Source: Cyanobacteria bacterium SBLK
GTDB taxonomy: Bacteria > Cyanobacteriota > Cyanobacteriia > Cyanobacteriales > Spirulinaceae
Assembly (NCBI GenBank): GCA_017746715.1
Contig: JAGHZQ010000083.1
Span: 1-64,000, forward strand
DNA: 64,000 bases
Direction: 5' to 3'
Shown: piece after piece, positions 51,071 to 61,900 of the stretch
Layout: each line of letters starts with the position of its first letter
Numbering within the stretch: the first letter of the stretch is position 1
Position numbers and translations under genes: made by a program
Notes under the pieces: model-generated
Seen by the model: only the letters and a program-made list of their open reading frames with translations
The model's database searches: none
What the model was told of the DNA's origin: nothing

Positions 51071-52081
51071 ATGAGCAAAAAGCGCGTCCTTTCTGGGGTT
51101 CAACCCACGGGCAATTTACATTTGGGAAATTATTTGGGTGCTATTCGAAATTGGGTAGAAGCGCAGAAGGAATACGATAATTATTTTTGTGTGGTGGATC
51201 TGCACGCGATTACCGTCCCCCACGACCCGAAAAAGTTAGCGGCAGATACTTATACGATCGCGGCGCTTTATTTGGCTTGCGGCATCGATTTAGAATATTC
51301 TACGATATTCGTTCAGTCTCATATTCCCGCCCATAGCGAACTCACTTGGCTGTTAAACTGCATTACCCCTCTCAATTGGCTCGAACGGATGATTCAATTC
51401 AAAGAGAAAGCTGTCAAACAGGGGGAAAATGTTAGCGTGGGTTTGCTCGATTATCCTGTATTGATGGCGGCAGATATTTTGCTTTACGATGCGGATTTGG
51501 TGCCGGTGGGAGAAGACCAAAAACAGCATATCGAACTGACTCGGGATATTGTCATTCGCGTTAACGATCGCTTTGGCAAGAAGAAAAAACCCATTCTCAA
51601 ACACCCCGATCCCCTCATTCGCAAAGATGGGGCGCGAGTGATGAGTTTGACTGACGGAACGAAAAAGATGTCTAAATCCGATCCCTCGGAAATGAGCCGC
51701 ATCGAACTATTGGATCCTCCCGATGCGATCGCTCGCAAAATCAAGCGTTGCAAAACCGATCCCCATAAAGGACTTGAATTCGACAACCCAGAACGCCCGG
51801 AATGTCATAATTTACTCGGTCTCTATATGCTTCTGTCCGGCAAAACCAAAGAAGCTGTTGCCGCAGAATGTCAAGATATGGGTTGGGGAAATTTTAAACC
51901 TCTATTAACTGAAGCCGCGATCGCCGCACTCAAACCCATTCAAGAAAAGTATGACGAAATTATGAGCGATCGCGATTATCTCGAAACGATTTTGCGCGAG
52001 GGTCGCGAAAAGGCAGAATTGAGCGCGAATGAGGTTCTCGCCCGAGTCAAATCGGCTTTAGGCTATTCCACACCGCTATAA
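51071..52081 (+). CDS. trpS: tryptophanyl-tRNA synthetase
   Basis: 336 residues from ATG 51071 (twelve extra residues in the longer frame are unlike the family). Class I signatures are intact: GVQPTGNLHLGNYLGAI (HIGH-type) and GTKKMSKSDP (KMSKS). DLHAITVPHDPKKL and LLYDADLVPVGEDQKQHIELTRDI are typical. It charges tRNA-Trp in the cytosol. The leader holds a 12-bp palindrome. metF follows after about 150 bp. Confidence 0.97.
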   Translation: MSKKRVLSGVQPTGNLHLGNYLGAIRNWVEAQKEYDNYFCVVDLHAITVPHDPKKLAADTYTIAALYLACGIDLEYSTIFVQSHIPAHSELTWLLNCITPLNWLERMIQFKEKAVKQGENVSVGLLDYPVLMAADILLYDADLVPVGEDQKQHIELTRDIVIRVNDRFGKKKKPILKHPDPLIRKDGARVMSLTDGTKKMSKSDPSEMSRIELLDPPDAIARKIKRCKTDPHKGLEFDNPERPECHNLLGLYMLLSGKTKEAVAAECQDMGWGNFKPLLTEAAIAALKPIQEKYDEIMSDRDYLETILREGREKAELSANEVLARVKSALGYSTPL

Positions 52082-52139
52082 CAGTCACCAGTGACGCTCT
52101 GAGGCTGCTGAGCCGAGTCGAAGCGAGCCTGCCGAGAGT

Positions 52140-52180
52140 CTACCACCAATCCCCCCTAACCTCCCTTAGTAAGGGGGGAA
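52140..52180. repeat. dispersed CCCCCCTAACC..AAGGGGGG repeat between trpS and metF
   Basis: aatcccccctaacctcccttagtaaggggggaaaag forms a palindrome-like block of the same family as at 9868-9950 and inside the NRPS gene near 61570. Confidence 0.75.
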
Positions 52181-52227
52181 AAGAAGAGAGGATAACCAAT
52201 ACCAATAACAAACAACCAATAACAAAA

Positions 52228-53112
52228 ATGCGCTTTCGTCAAGCTGTTGAGAATAAAGAGTTTTTAATTACAGCCGAGGTGATGCCCCCTAAAGGTGGAG
52301 ATGTTACCCATACTCTCGACATGGCTCGGTTGCTTAGGGGAAGGGTTCACGCGGTTAATGTGACGGATGGCAGTCGGGCGGTTTTGAGAATGTCTGCTTT
52401 GGCGGTTTCGGCAATTCTCGTGAGAGAGGACATCGAACCCATTTGTCAATTTGCCTGTCGCGATCGCAATGCGATCGGTTTACAGGCGGATTTAATGGGC
52501 GCTCACGCTCTCGGCATTCACAATGTTTTGGCTTTGACGGGGGATCCGGTTAAGGCGGGAGATCACAAAAAGGCGAGAAGTGTTTTTGAGTTTGAGTCGG
52601 TTCGTTTATTGAAGGCGATTGATAAGTTGAATCGCGGCTTTGACTTCAATGAGAAGAAGTTGCCCAACGCTCCTCTCGATCTATTTGCAGGGGCGGCGGT
52701 GGATCCTCAATCGAAAAGTTGGTCGGGTTTAGAACGGCGGTTCGAGCGCAAATTAGAAGCAGGTGCACAATTTTTTCAGAGTCAGCTAATTACGGATTTC
52801 GATCGCCTTGACAAGTTCATGCAGCAAATTGCTTCTAGGACGAATAAGCCGATTTTAGCGGGGATTTTTCTCCTCAAATCGGCAAAAAATGCCAAATTTA
52901 TCAATCGCAACGTTCCGGGGGTCGATATTCCCCAGGAGATTATCGATCGCCTCGCCACCGCCGAGAAACCCTTACAAGAAGGAGTAAAAATTGCCGCCGA
53001 ACAGGTCAAACTCGCACAAAACCTCTGTCACGGCGTTCATTTAATGGCAGTTAAAAAAGAGGAACTCATCCCCGAAATTCTCGATCTCGCAGAAATTGCT
53101 CCGGTTCATTAA
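52228..53112 (+). CDS. metF: methylenetetrahydrofolate reductase
   Basis: 294 residues of the MTHFR barrel: FLITAEVMPPKGGDVTHTLDMARLL, VNVTDGSRAVLRMSALAVSAIL, QFACRDRNAIGLQADLMGAHALGIHNVLALTGDPVKAGDH and AQFFQSQLITDFDRL. It reduces 5,10-methylene-THF to 5-methyl-THF for methionine synthesis, using FAD. The start is the ATG at 52228 after a repeat region. The gene ends near the convergent flippase gene. Confidence 0.93.
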   Translation: MRFRQAVENKEFLITAEVMPPKGGDVTHTLDMARLLRGRVHAVNVTDGSRAVLRMSALAVSAILVREDIEPICQFACRDRNAIGLQADLMGAHALGIHNVLALTGDPVKAGDHKKARSVFEFESVRLLKAIDKLNRGFDFNEKKLPNAPLDLFAGAAVDPQSKSWSGLERRFERKLEAGAQFFQSQLITDFDRLDKFMQQIASRTNKPILAGIFLLKSAKNAKFINRNVPGVDIPQEIIDRLATAEKPLQEGVKIAAEQVKLAQNLCHGVHLMAVKKEELIPEILDLAEIAPVH

Positions 53113-53177
53113 AATAGTAGTCTGGCGAAATTAAAACGATCGCGTTTATTGTTGAGTTGCACTTTCTGCCATCGGAA

Positions 53178-54506
53178 TCAAACGAGCCGGAGATTAAGGA
53201 TTACAGGATTAACTTTGAGATATTTTACGACCAGAACTGTTAACCAAATATTCCAGACAATAAGAGTCGTCATCGTGGCGATCGCTGCCCCGATCGGACC
53301 AAAAAGTGGAATCCCAATCCCATTCAAAATTATATTGAGCGCGGCTGTCGTTCCATAGACAACCAGCGCTTGGTTTTGGCGATCGGTCATTGTCATCAAA
53401 AAACCAGTCGTTCCACAAAACACATCGGCAAACTGGCCGATGACCAGAATGTTCAACGGCCAATAGCCACTGGCAAATTCCGAACCAAATAGACTCAAAA
53501 TTTGCGAAGAAAACAGAATTAAACCCACCATAATCAATAGAGAAGGCCAAAAGATCCAGACCGTAATTGTTGTGACCATCTGCTGCAAACCTTGGCGATC
53601 GCTTTGTTGATACAATCGCGAAAATTCGGGTGCTGCGACAAGAACGATCGTCTGTAGAATAAAGATGCTCCACCGAGAAGTTCTTGCCGCAGCATCGTAG
53701 ATTCCGGCTTGTTCTGCTCCCAAGAAAGAACCGACCATGATTGTATCTGTTTGTTCTAAGATGAGTCCAAAACCCACCATCAAACAGAGAACAATGGCAA
53801 CTTTCAGCCATTCTCGCCAAGCATAAGCAGGTATGGCTGACTCGATCTCTCGATTTAAACGCGCTCTCATCAACCAAAGTTGACCCAAGGTAACAACCAA
53901 CATCGCCAAGGCAGTCAGGACGATCGCATCGATCCCCAATAGATCCCAATGTTCCCGAGTAAGCACAAAAGTACCAAATAGAGTTAATATTGGCACAAAG
54001 ACGTAGTAAGGCGAGTATGCGAGGATAACATCACCCAATGCTCTGGAAGTTTCTCTTTGGTGTAGGGTGAGGGCGAACAAGGGGACGAGACACAAACCGA
54101 TTGTCAAAGGCGTAGCATAGATGAAAGGATGATAGCGATTAAACAACCAGATCGAGCCAATTCCTCCCCCCAAGATTCCCAGACTGACTCCAGCATTGAG
54201 CCACCAACTCAAGCGAATAATGCCTCGGAGTAATCCCCAATCTTGGCTGACCTGATATTCTGGTACGAAGCGTAAAATTGCATGGGGAAAGCCTAAACTA
54301 GCAAAAATACCGAGTAACGAAGTTACAGAGAAGACATAGGCGTAAATGCCATATTGAGTTTCCCCTAACCAACGAGCAAGACAGACTTGTAGCCAATAAG
54401 TGAGGAAAAGTCCTGTTGTGCGAATTGCGATCGCTATCAGAGTATCGCGGGCTAAACCTTGGAGTTGAAATCCTTGAGCAATTGAGGAATCAGCAGTTTC
54501 AGTCAT
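53178..54506 (-). CDS. Wzx/MATE-like flippase adjoining the NRPS genes
   Basis: 442 residues with about twelve to fourteen hydrophobic helices. GLARDTLIAIAIRTTGLFLTYWLQVCLARWLGETQYGIYAYVFSVTSLLGIFASLGFPHAILRFVPEY is the classic start of polysaccharide flippases (MOP superfamily). It probably moves a lipid-linked or amphiphilic product across the membrane. Its start lies 5 bp after the terminal NRPS gene stops, so it is co-transcribed, which suggests export of the peptide product. The start is the ATG at 54506. Confidence 0.9.
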   Translation of the reverse strand: MTETADSSIAQGFQLQGLARDTLIAIAIRTTGLFLTYWLQVCLARWLGETQYGIYAYVFSVTSLLGIFASLGFPHAILRFVPEYQVSQDWGLLRGIIRLSWWLNAGVSLGILGGGIGSIWLFNRYHPFIYATPLTIGLCLVPLFALTLHQRETSRALGDVILAYSPYYVFVPILTLFGTFVLTREHWDLLGIDAIVLTALAMLVVTLGQLWLMRARLNREIESAIPAYAWREWLKVAIVLCLMVGFGLILEQTDTIMVGSFLGAEQAGIYDAAARTSRWSIFILQTIVLVAAPEFSRLYQQSDRQGLQQMVTTITVWIFWPSLLIMVGLILFSSQILSLFGSEFASGYWPLNILVIGQFADVFCGTTGFLMTMTDRQNQALVVYGTTAALNIILNGIGIPLFGPIGAAIATMTTLIVWNIWLTVLVVKYLKVNPVILNLRLV

Positions 54507-54511
54507 CAGAT

Positions 54512-57500
54512 TTAAACGTCATGATGGAGGATAGTGCGTAGCTTTTGAGCCAAGGTTTGAACATTAGGTTCTTGGACGATCGCCATGTGATCTCCGGGTA
54601 GCCAGCTTAGTTCAATCCCACCCTTTACCCAATTAGACCAGCCTAACGTTGGATCGGCAGCATTTGCCGCTTCTCCTCGATCTGCTTGGAGTAGAATGGC
54701 TTTGCCAGTATAAGGCTGGGGTTGATAAGTTGCTAGAGCTTGTACGTGACCCCGAAAAACAGCGAGCAAGCGTTTTGTCTGTACCAGTCCAAAGTCCGGG
54801 GGGAGTTTCTGAGCCGCTTTAACCCGTTCGAGTAAATGCAAAAGTTGCTCGTCAACACTTAAGGTATCAAGCCCTACTAAAGTATCCGCTAGATGGGGGA
54901 GATGTCGCTGAAACAGACGCAGGAAAAACGGCACGTCTGTTTGTGACATTTCGAGATCGGCAGGATCTCCAGCAGCACCAATGTTCATATCAATGAGGAT
55001 GAGAGCAGACACATCAAGAGCGCGTTTTTGGAGTTGCTGCGCCATCTCAAAGGCAACGACTGCCCCAAAACACCAGCCGCCAATTTGATAGGGACCTTGA
55101 GGTTGAACGGTTTGAATGGCTTGAATATATTGGGTTGCCATTGTTTCAACGCCATCGAGGGGAGGTTGTTCTCCATCTAAACCCAAAGATTCTAGAGCAT
55201 AAAAGGGGCAATCGGGGGCAAGATGGCGAGCGAGATCTCGATACCAAACCACTGTACCCCCACCGGGATGCACGCAGAAAAAAGGGGGATGTTGCCCTTG
55301 CAATTGCAACGGTACCACGGTAGAACTAGACCACTGATAAGTATTATTTTGTTGGCTTAACCAAGTCGCGAGGTGTTCTACTGTTGCTTGCTCGAAGAGG
55401 ATGGCTAAAGGCAACTTTTTACCAAACCGTCGTTCAATGCGACCGATCAGACTCACCGCTAATAAGGAATGGCCGCCGAGTTCAAAGAAGTCATCGCGAA
55501 CCCCAATCTGAACCCTTTGGAGGATTTCTTCCCAAATTTGCACCAGTTCTAGTTCTAAAGCCGTTCGGGGTGGGATAGGCTGATTTTCCGTATTGTTATG
55601 CGTCTCCTGTATTTGCTTCTGGTGGGGAGTGGGAAGCGATCGCCGATCGACTTTACCATTGACATTTAACGGTAGTTGCTCCAAGCTAACAAAGGCGCTA
55701 GGAATCATATAAGCTGGGAGTTTTTGGTGGAGGAACTGCCGAATTTCCCAGCGATCGACGGGGGTGGAAGCATGGGTTAGGTAGGCGACTAACTGAGGAT
55801 TGCCGGGGATGTCTTCTCGCAAGAGAACAACGGCATTTTGCACGGTAGGATGTTGAGCCAAGGTTGTTTCAATTTCACCCAGTTCAATCCGAAAGCCCCG
55901 CAGTTTCACTTGATCGTCAATGCGCCCGATATATTCTAGGTTGCCATCGGGTAGCCAGCGAACCCGATCGCCGGTTTGATAGACTCGTTCGGGTTGTCCC
56001 CACAGAGCGATCTCGATAAATCGCTGGCGAGTTAATTGCGATCGCCTCAAATACCCTCGGGCGAGTCCCGCACCCCCCAGATACAATTCCCCCGGAATGC
56101 CGACAGGCAAGGGCTGCATGGCTCGATCGAGAACATAGGCTCGAACGTTGGCAAGAGGGCGACCGATGGGAATCTCCCGTCCAACCCATCCTGCTCGTGT
56201 TGCTTCATCGGTTGGGAAGAGTTGATACCATGTCGCTACGATCGTTGCTTCTGTCGGACCGTAGCTGTTTAACACTCGAACTGCGTTACCCACACATTCC
56301 GACCAGAGGGAGACTTGCTCGGGTAGCACCTTCTCTCCGCCGATAATGACCAACCGTAAAGATTTAGGTAATGAGTTGTTTTGGGATGCTAACTCTTGAC
56401 TCACTAAATGCCAATAGGCAGTGGGTAAACTCCAGAGGGTCAGTTGCAAGTCCTTGGATTGTTGCAAAAATTCCGGGATCGAATGCCACATCGCTTCAGA
56501 GCAAAGAACTAACGTCGAACCATTGCAGAGACAGGGGTAAATTTCTTCTGCGGCAGCATCGAAGCTGAGGGATGCAAACTGGAGGATGCGATCGCGGCTT
56601 GTAATCCCATATTCTTCGCTTGCGGCTTGGGTGTAGTGGGTCAGCGATCGATGTTCGATCTCAATCCCTTTTGGCTTTCCCGTCGAGCCGGAGGTATAAA
56701 TTATATAAGCTAGATTCTCAAGGCTGTGGATTAAAAATGGATTTTCTGTAGAATATGAATGTAACGCATCGGTTGCCAGTAGCGAATCGAGAGCAAGTAC
56801 CTCACAAGTGGCAACAGGAGAAGATTGTTGCAATTCAACGAATGGTGGAGTGTTGGCAAGTTGGGTTTGGGTTAAGATTAGGGAAATACCGGAATCTTGG
56901 ATTAGATAGCGAATGCGATCGCCCGGATAATGGGGATCGATCGCTAAGTAAGCTCCTCCCGCTTTCAGAATTGCTAAAATTGCGATCGGCATAGTTAAGG
57001 AACGAGTCAAACAAACCCCCACAACAGTATCGGGCCGTACATTAATGCGTTGCCTTAAATAATGTGCGAGTTGATTGGCTTGCTGGTTCAGTTGTTGGTA
57101 ACTCAAACAATGTTCGCCCCAACAAATGGCCATTTGCTGGGGGTTTCTTTGCACTTGCCGCTCAAATAACTCAACAACTGTTTGCTGAAGATAATCCCTA
57201 TTTGTACTGTTCCATGCCTGGAGTTGCTGCATCTCTCCCGCGCTCAACAATGGCAAAGTGTCAATGGGTTGTTCGGGGTGAGCGATCATTGCTTCGAGCA
57301 ATACTTTAAAATGCTCGGCCATGCGTTCAATAGTAGAGGTTTCAAATAAATCGCAGCTATATTCCCATTCCCCTTTAAGACCTTGTTCTGTTTCCTTCAT
57401 CGTGAGGGTTAAATCAAAGTGAGTCGTGGTATTTTGCCACGGCCGCGGTTTCACGATCGCTTCTCCCAGTTTCAGGTCGGATGTCGGCATATTCTGTAAA

Positions 57501-58705
57501 GAAAACATGACTTGAAATAGTGGGTTATAGCTCAGCGATCGCGGTAACTTTAACGCCTCGACTAATTTTTCAAAGGGTAAATCTTGATGAGTATAAGCAT
57601 CCAAAGCCGTCTGACGCACTCGTGCTAAAAGCTGCCTGACGGTGCAATGTTCTGGTAGATTAATTCGCAGGGCTAAGGTATTGACAAAACAGCCGATTAA
57701 AGGTTCGATCGCCTGATGGTTGCGATTGGCAATGGGAGAACCGATAACGAAATCGTCGCGATCGCTATAGCGAAACAACAAAATCGCAAATGCCGTTAAA
57801 AGTGTCATAAATAGGGTTGCACCGGAAGTTTGACCCAATTGGTGCAGTTTTTGGGTTAAAGGGAGATCGATGTTAAAGGCGATCGAACGCCCTTGTAAAC
57901 TCTGGATGCTGGGACGAGGCCTATCCGTTGGCAGTTCGAATAAGGGAGGAACTCCTGCTAATTGCTCTTGCCAGTAGTGCAATTGTTGTTGCAAAACGTC
58001 TCCCTGCAACCATTGGCGCTGCCAGCTTGCAAAATCTGCATATTGAATGGGTAACTCGGGTAAGGGAGAGGAGCGATCGGAGCGATAAGCATTGTAGAGG
58101 ATAGAAAGTTCGCGGGTCAATATCCCCAGAGACCAACCATCACAGATAATGTGATGAATGACCATTGATAAAATGTGAGATTCGGGATTCAAGCGCAGCA
58201 ATTTCCCTTGCCAGAGTAGATCGTTGGCAAGATCGAAGGCATGCTGAAGCTGATCTCGAGCGAGTTGTGATGCTGTAATAGCCTGTTGCGGAGCTGATTG
58301 TTCTTGTAGGTCAATTAGCGGTAAATCGACAGTTACAATGCGATCGCTCATTTGGACGGCGCGATCGCCCCTCTGACAAAAGCGGGTGCGTAAGATTTCA
58401 TGGCGTTGCACCAGTTCTATCATGGCTCGTCGCAGCACTGGAATATCTAGAGAACCTTGCAGTTCTAAAAATAGGGGAATGTTATAGTGAGAGCCTTGTC
58501 CGTCGAGTTGATGAAGAAACCAAAGTCTGGATTGAGCAAATGAGAGGGGAGGGGGTTGGGTTCTGGGAATGGGTTTGATGGGGGGAATACTCGGTTTTGT
58601 TTCGGGTGCTAAGGGTTGCTGTTGCTGACGTTGTTTGAGTTTTTGCAACACCAATGCACGTTTTTCTGGGGGCAGGTTTTCAAGACGTTTTTGTAGGTTA
58701 CTCAT
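54512..58705 (-). CDS. terminal NRPS module C-A-PCP-TE with Cys-type thioesterase
   Basis: 1397 residues from ATG 58705 (the longer frame adds 23 without a site). Domains: condensation (about 50-480, HHIICDG at 184-190), adenylation (about 510-1010, YIIYTSGSTGKPKG and YGPTEATI), PCP (DDFFELGGHSLLAVS) and thioesterase (about 1130-1397). Hand-aligned to GrsA, the ten-residue code reads DAESIGSIVK, close to the lysine code I recall (DAESIGSVCK). The thioesterase has GGWCFGA: Cys (about residue 1212) replaces the usual Ser; IDMN and PGDHMAIV supply Asp and His. It is the last synthetase gene, followed by a flippase. Confidence 0.9.
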   Translation of the reverse strand: MSNLQKRLENLPPEKRALVLQKLKQRQQQQPLAPETKPSIPPIKPIPRTQPPPLSFAQSRLWFLHQLDGQGSHYNIPLFLELQGSLDIPVLRRAMIELVQRHEILRTRFCQRGDRAVQMSDRIVTVDLPLIDLQEQSAPQQAITASQLARDQLQHAFDLANDLLWQGKLLRLNPESHILSMVIHHIICDGWSLGILTRELSILYNAYRSDRSSPLPELPIQYADFASWQRQWLQGDVLQQQLHYWQEQLAGVPPLFELPTDRPRPSIQSLQGRSIAFNIDLPLTQKLHQLGQTSGATLFMTLLTAFAILLFRYSDRDDFVIGSPIANRNHQAIEPLIGCFVNTLALRINLPEHCTVRQLLARVRQTALDAYTHQDLPFEKLVEALKLPRSLSYNPLFQVMFSLQNMPTSDLKLGEAIVKPRPWQNTTTHFDLTLTMKETEQGLKGEWEYSCDLFETSTIERMAEHFKVLLEAMIAHPEQPIDTLPLLSAGEMQQLQAWNSTNRDYLQQTVVELFERQVQRNPQQMAICWGEHCLSYQQLNQQANQLAHYLRQRINVRPDTVVGVCLTRSLTMPIAILAILKAGGAYLAIDPHYPGDRIRYLIQDSGISLILTQTQLANTPPFVELQQSSPVATCEVLALDSLLATDALHSYSTENPFLIHSLENLAYIIYTSGSTGKPKGIEIEHRSLTHYTQAASEEYGITSRDRILQFASLSFDAAAEEIYPCLCNGSTLVLCSEAMWHSIPEFLQQSKDLQLTLWSLPTAYWHLVSQELASQNNSLPKSLRLVIIGGEKVLPEQVSLWSECVGNAVRVLNSYGPTEATIVATWYQLFPTDEATRAGWVGREIPIGRPLANVRAYVLDRAMQPLPVGIPGELYLGGAGLARGYLRRSQLTRQRFIEIALWGQPERVYQTGDRVRWLPDGNLEYIGRIDDQVKLRGFRIELGEIETTLAQHPTVQNAVVLLREDIPGNPQLVAYLTHASTPVDRWEIRQFLHQKLPAYMIPSAFVSLEQLPLNVNGKVDRRSLPTPHQKQIQETHNNTENQPIPPRTALELELVQIWEEILQRVQIGVRDDFFELGGHSLLAVSLIGRIERRFGKKLPLAILFEQATVEHLATWLSQQNNTYQWSSSTVVPLQLQGQHPPFFCVHPGGGTVVWYRDLARHLAPDCPFYALESLGLDGEQPPLDGVETMATQYIQAIQTVQPQGPYQIGGWCFGAVVAFEMAQQLQKRALDVSALILIDMNIGAAGDPADLEMSQTDVPFFLRLFQRHLPHLADTLVGLDTLSVDEQLLHLLERVKAAQKLPPDFGLVQTKRLLAVFRGHVQALATYQPQPYTGKAILLQADRGEAANAADPTLGWSNWVKGGIELSWLPGDHMAIVQEPNVQTLAQKLRTILHHDV

Positions 58706-58923
58706 GATTTTGAATTCAAAATTCAACAGAGCGATTGGACATGGCGAATTCGATTCGCCGTTCCTCACTCTCAAAGTTCAAAAATTTTGGCTCTAACTTC
58801 ATTGAATAATTGTTTTATTAAGGATTCAAATCTCGTTCTCGAAACACGCAAAAGATAAAAGAATTTCTCCTTATTTCAAGCCTCTGACTAAGGGCTGAGG
58901 TACTGCATTATTTACGAAAATAT

Positions 58924-61900
58924 TTAAGTTTGCAGTTGTTGCTTCACTTCATCATCCGATAATTGAGTAACCTCCTCTAAAATTTGTTCTAAATCATCCA
59001 GTTCGGCTTGCTCTAACTGTTGCCCGACAACGTGTTCGGCCAACTCTGCGATCGTCGGGTTTTCAAATAAACTCCCCACGGGTAATTCTGTACGATATGT
59101 TTCCCGTAAGCGCGAAACCACTTGGGTTGCGAGCAGAGAATGCCCTCCAAGTTCAAAAAAGTTGTCGGTGATGCCAATTTGTTCGAGACCCAGCACTTCT
59201 TGCCAAATGGTAGCGATCTCCCGTTCTGTCGTCGTTTGAGGGGCAACAAAATGAGCGATCCGATTGCTCTGGGAGCGATCGGGGGCAGGCAAAGCGCGGC
59301 GATCGATTTTACCATTTGCCGTTAGGGGCAGGGCATCTAGCACCACAAAGGCAGCCGGGATCGTATAAGTTGGTAACTTTTGTTGCAGGAAATGGCGTAG
59401 CTCTGTTAGATCGAGTTCTTGTTGTGCCTGCTTGGGGACAAGATAGGCAACCAGCCACTTTTCTCCGGGAATATCTTCACGGACAGTAATGGTCACTTGA
59501 GACACATCAGGAGATTGATTCAAAATGGCTTCAATCTCTCCCAATTCAATGCGGAATCCTCGCAGTTTCACTTGAGTATCGATGCGACCGAGAAACTCGA
59601 TGTTCCCATCAGGCAAATAACGACCCAAATCCCCCGTCTTATACAAATAGTTCGCTCTATTTGGCTCTTGTGGAGAGGTTGCAATGGACTTTTTTAGGGT
59701 GTCGGGTATCGGGACAAATTTCTCTGCGGTGAGGTCTGGACGGTTCAGGTAGCCTCGGGCTAACCCATCTCCACCCAGATACAATTCACCGGGCATCCCG
59801 ATCGCGACGGGGTGAAGATGGCGATCGAGCAGGTAAATTTGAGTATTGGCAATTGGACGACCAATGGGAATATTGGTTGTCCCTTCTGGCACTCGTTCCA
59901 CTCGATAGCAAGCTGAAAACGTTGTATTCTCCGTTGGTCCATACCCATTGACCAAGCGTTGGGGAGGATTCTGATTCAGCACGACTCTCATGGCTTGCGG
60001 ATCTGCTGCCTCACCTCCAACCATGAGAGTACTTATGTTTTGGAAGGCATGAGGAATCTGGCGGGCAAATTGGTTGAACAAGGCGGTGGTTAAAAACAGG
60101 ATGGTAATCTGTTGTGAGTCTATTTGGGCAGCAAATTCTTGCGGCGATAAAATAATCTCTTGGGGAATAATAACCACTCGCGCCCCATTCAGCAATGCCC
60201 CCCAAATCTCCAAGGTTGCAGCATCAAAGGAGGCATTAGCAGCTTGGGCAACCCGATCGCTCGGAGTAAACTGGATAAAGTTGGTATTGATAACCAAACG
60301 ATTGACTCCGCGATGGGGAACGGCAACACCTTTGGGTTTGCCAGTAGAGCCGGATGTATAAAGGATGTAAGCCAGATCCTCTGCTGTAGTAGAAACCGTC
60401 GGATTCTCTGTGCTTTGGCGATCCACGATCGCGCGATCGGCTTCCAAACCAATGAACCGAACTGAGGTCGATTGAGGCTCTAGGGACTGAAATTTCTCAA
60501 TAAACTGCTGCCGTGCGATCGCTACCCCGATTTGCGCGTCTGTCACCATATGGAGGAGGCGATCGATAGGATAACTCGGATCGAGGGGAAGATAGGCGGC
60601 CCCTGCTTTTAAGATTGCCAAGAAGCCAATGATGAGGTCGAGGGAACGTTCTAGAGAAATGCCTACACTGTCTCCGGGTTTTACTCCTAGAGATTGCAGA
60701 TAACGGGCCAGTTGATTGGCGCGATGATTTAATGCTTGGTAAGTTATTTGGCGATCGCCATCCACCACCGCGATCGCATCGGGTGCAGTTTGCACTTGGC
60801 TTTCAAACAGTTGGTGAATGCAGAGATCCCTCGGATACTCTCTTTGGGTATCATTCCACTCCACGAGCACCTGTTGTCGTTCTGCTGCGGTTAACAGGGA
60901 AAATTGACTGAGGGGACGTTCTGGCTCTCGGGCAATCTCTGCGAGTAAGGTTTGCAGGTGTCCCCCCAAGCGAGCGATCGCATCTGGATCGAAACGATGG
61001 GTATCATAGCGCAATCGGATCGATAATCCTTGTCGTGAAGAGACAATTGCAGTGAGGGGATAGTGGGTATCGCCAATTCCCTGCAAATTGCTGAGTGTGA
61101 GGTTATCTCGATCGCCTCGATCGCCTGCATTACCAAATTTCCTCGCGTCGAATGGATAGTTTTCAAACACGACAATACTCTCAAAGAGCGAGATTCCTTG
61201 AGGGATGTCACTCAAGGATTGAATCTCGGTTAAAGGGAAGTAAGCATATTGCTCTTGTTCGAGGTGTTGGGTTTGAATCTGTTGTAGCCAAGACAGGAGG
61301 TCTCTCGAACTTTCAACCCCGATCCGTACGGGTAAAGTATTAATAAACAGACCCACCATTGACTCTATACCGGGCAGACTGGCAGAACGACCGGAAACCG
61401 TCGCCCCAAAGACTACTTCTGAATCTCCCGTGTAGCGAGAGAGTAACAATGCCCAAGTTCCCTGAATAATCGTATTGAGCGTTAAACGGTGTTGTTTGGT
61501 CAAGGACTGCAATCGATCTGCGATCGCGGGTGAAATTTGGCAATTGTATTCCTCTTTCCCCCCCTTCCAAAGGGGGGTTAGGGGGGATGGAGGCGAAATC
61601 GCGCGACACTGCGTGAGTCCTGAATTAGCAAATCCCAAGTTCGTCGGTGCGGTGAATCCTTGCAGTCTTTGTTGCCAAAACTCCTTGGCGCGATCGCGAT
61701 CCTGTTGTTGCAGCCAAAGAATATAGTCTCGATAAGGACGGGGGGGCTGTAAGTTAGGTTTTAAGCGATCTGCTTGCGGGTTGCAAGCCTCATAGGCGAT
61801 CGAAACTTCTTGCAGGACGATTGACATGGACCAGCCATCTAATAAGAGATGATGGTGACTCCAGAGAAATTGCCAAGTTTGCTCCGTTCGCCGCAACAGG

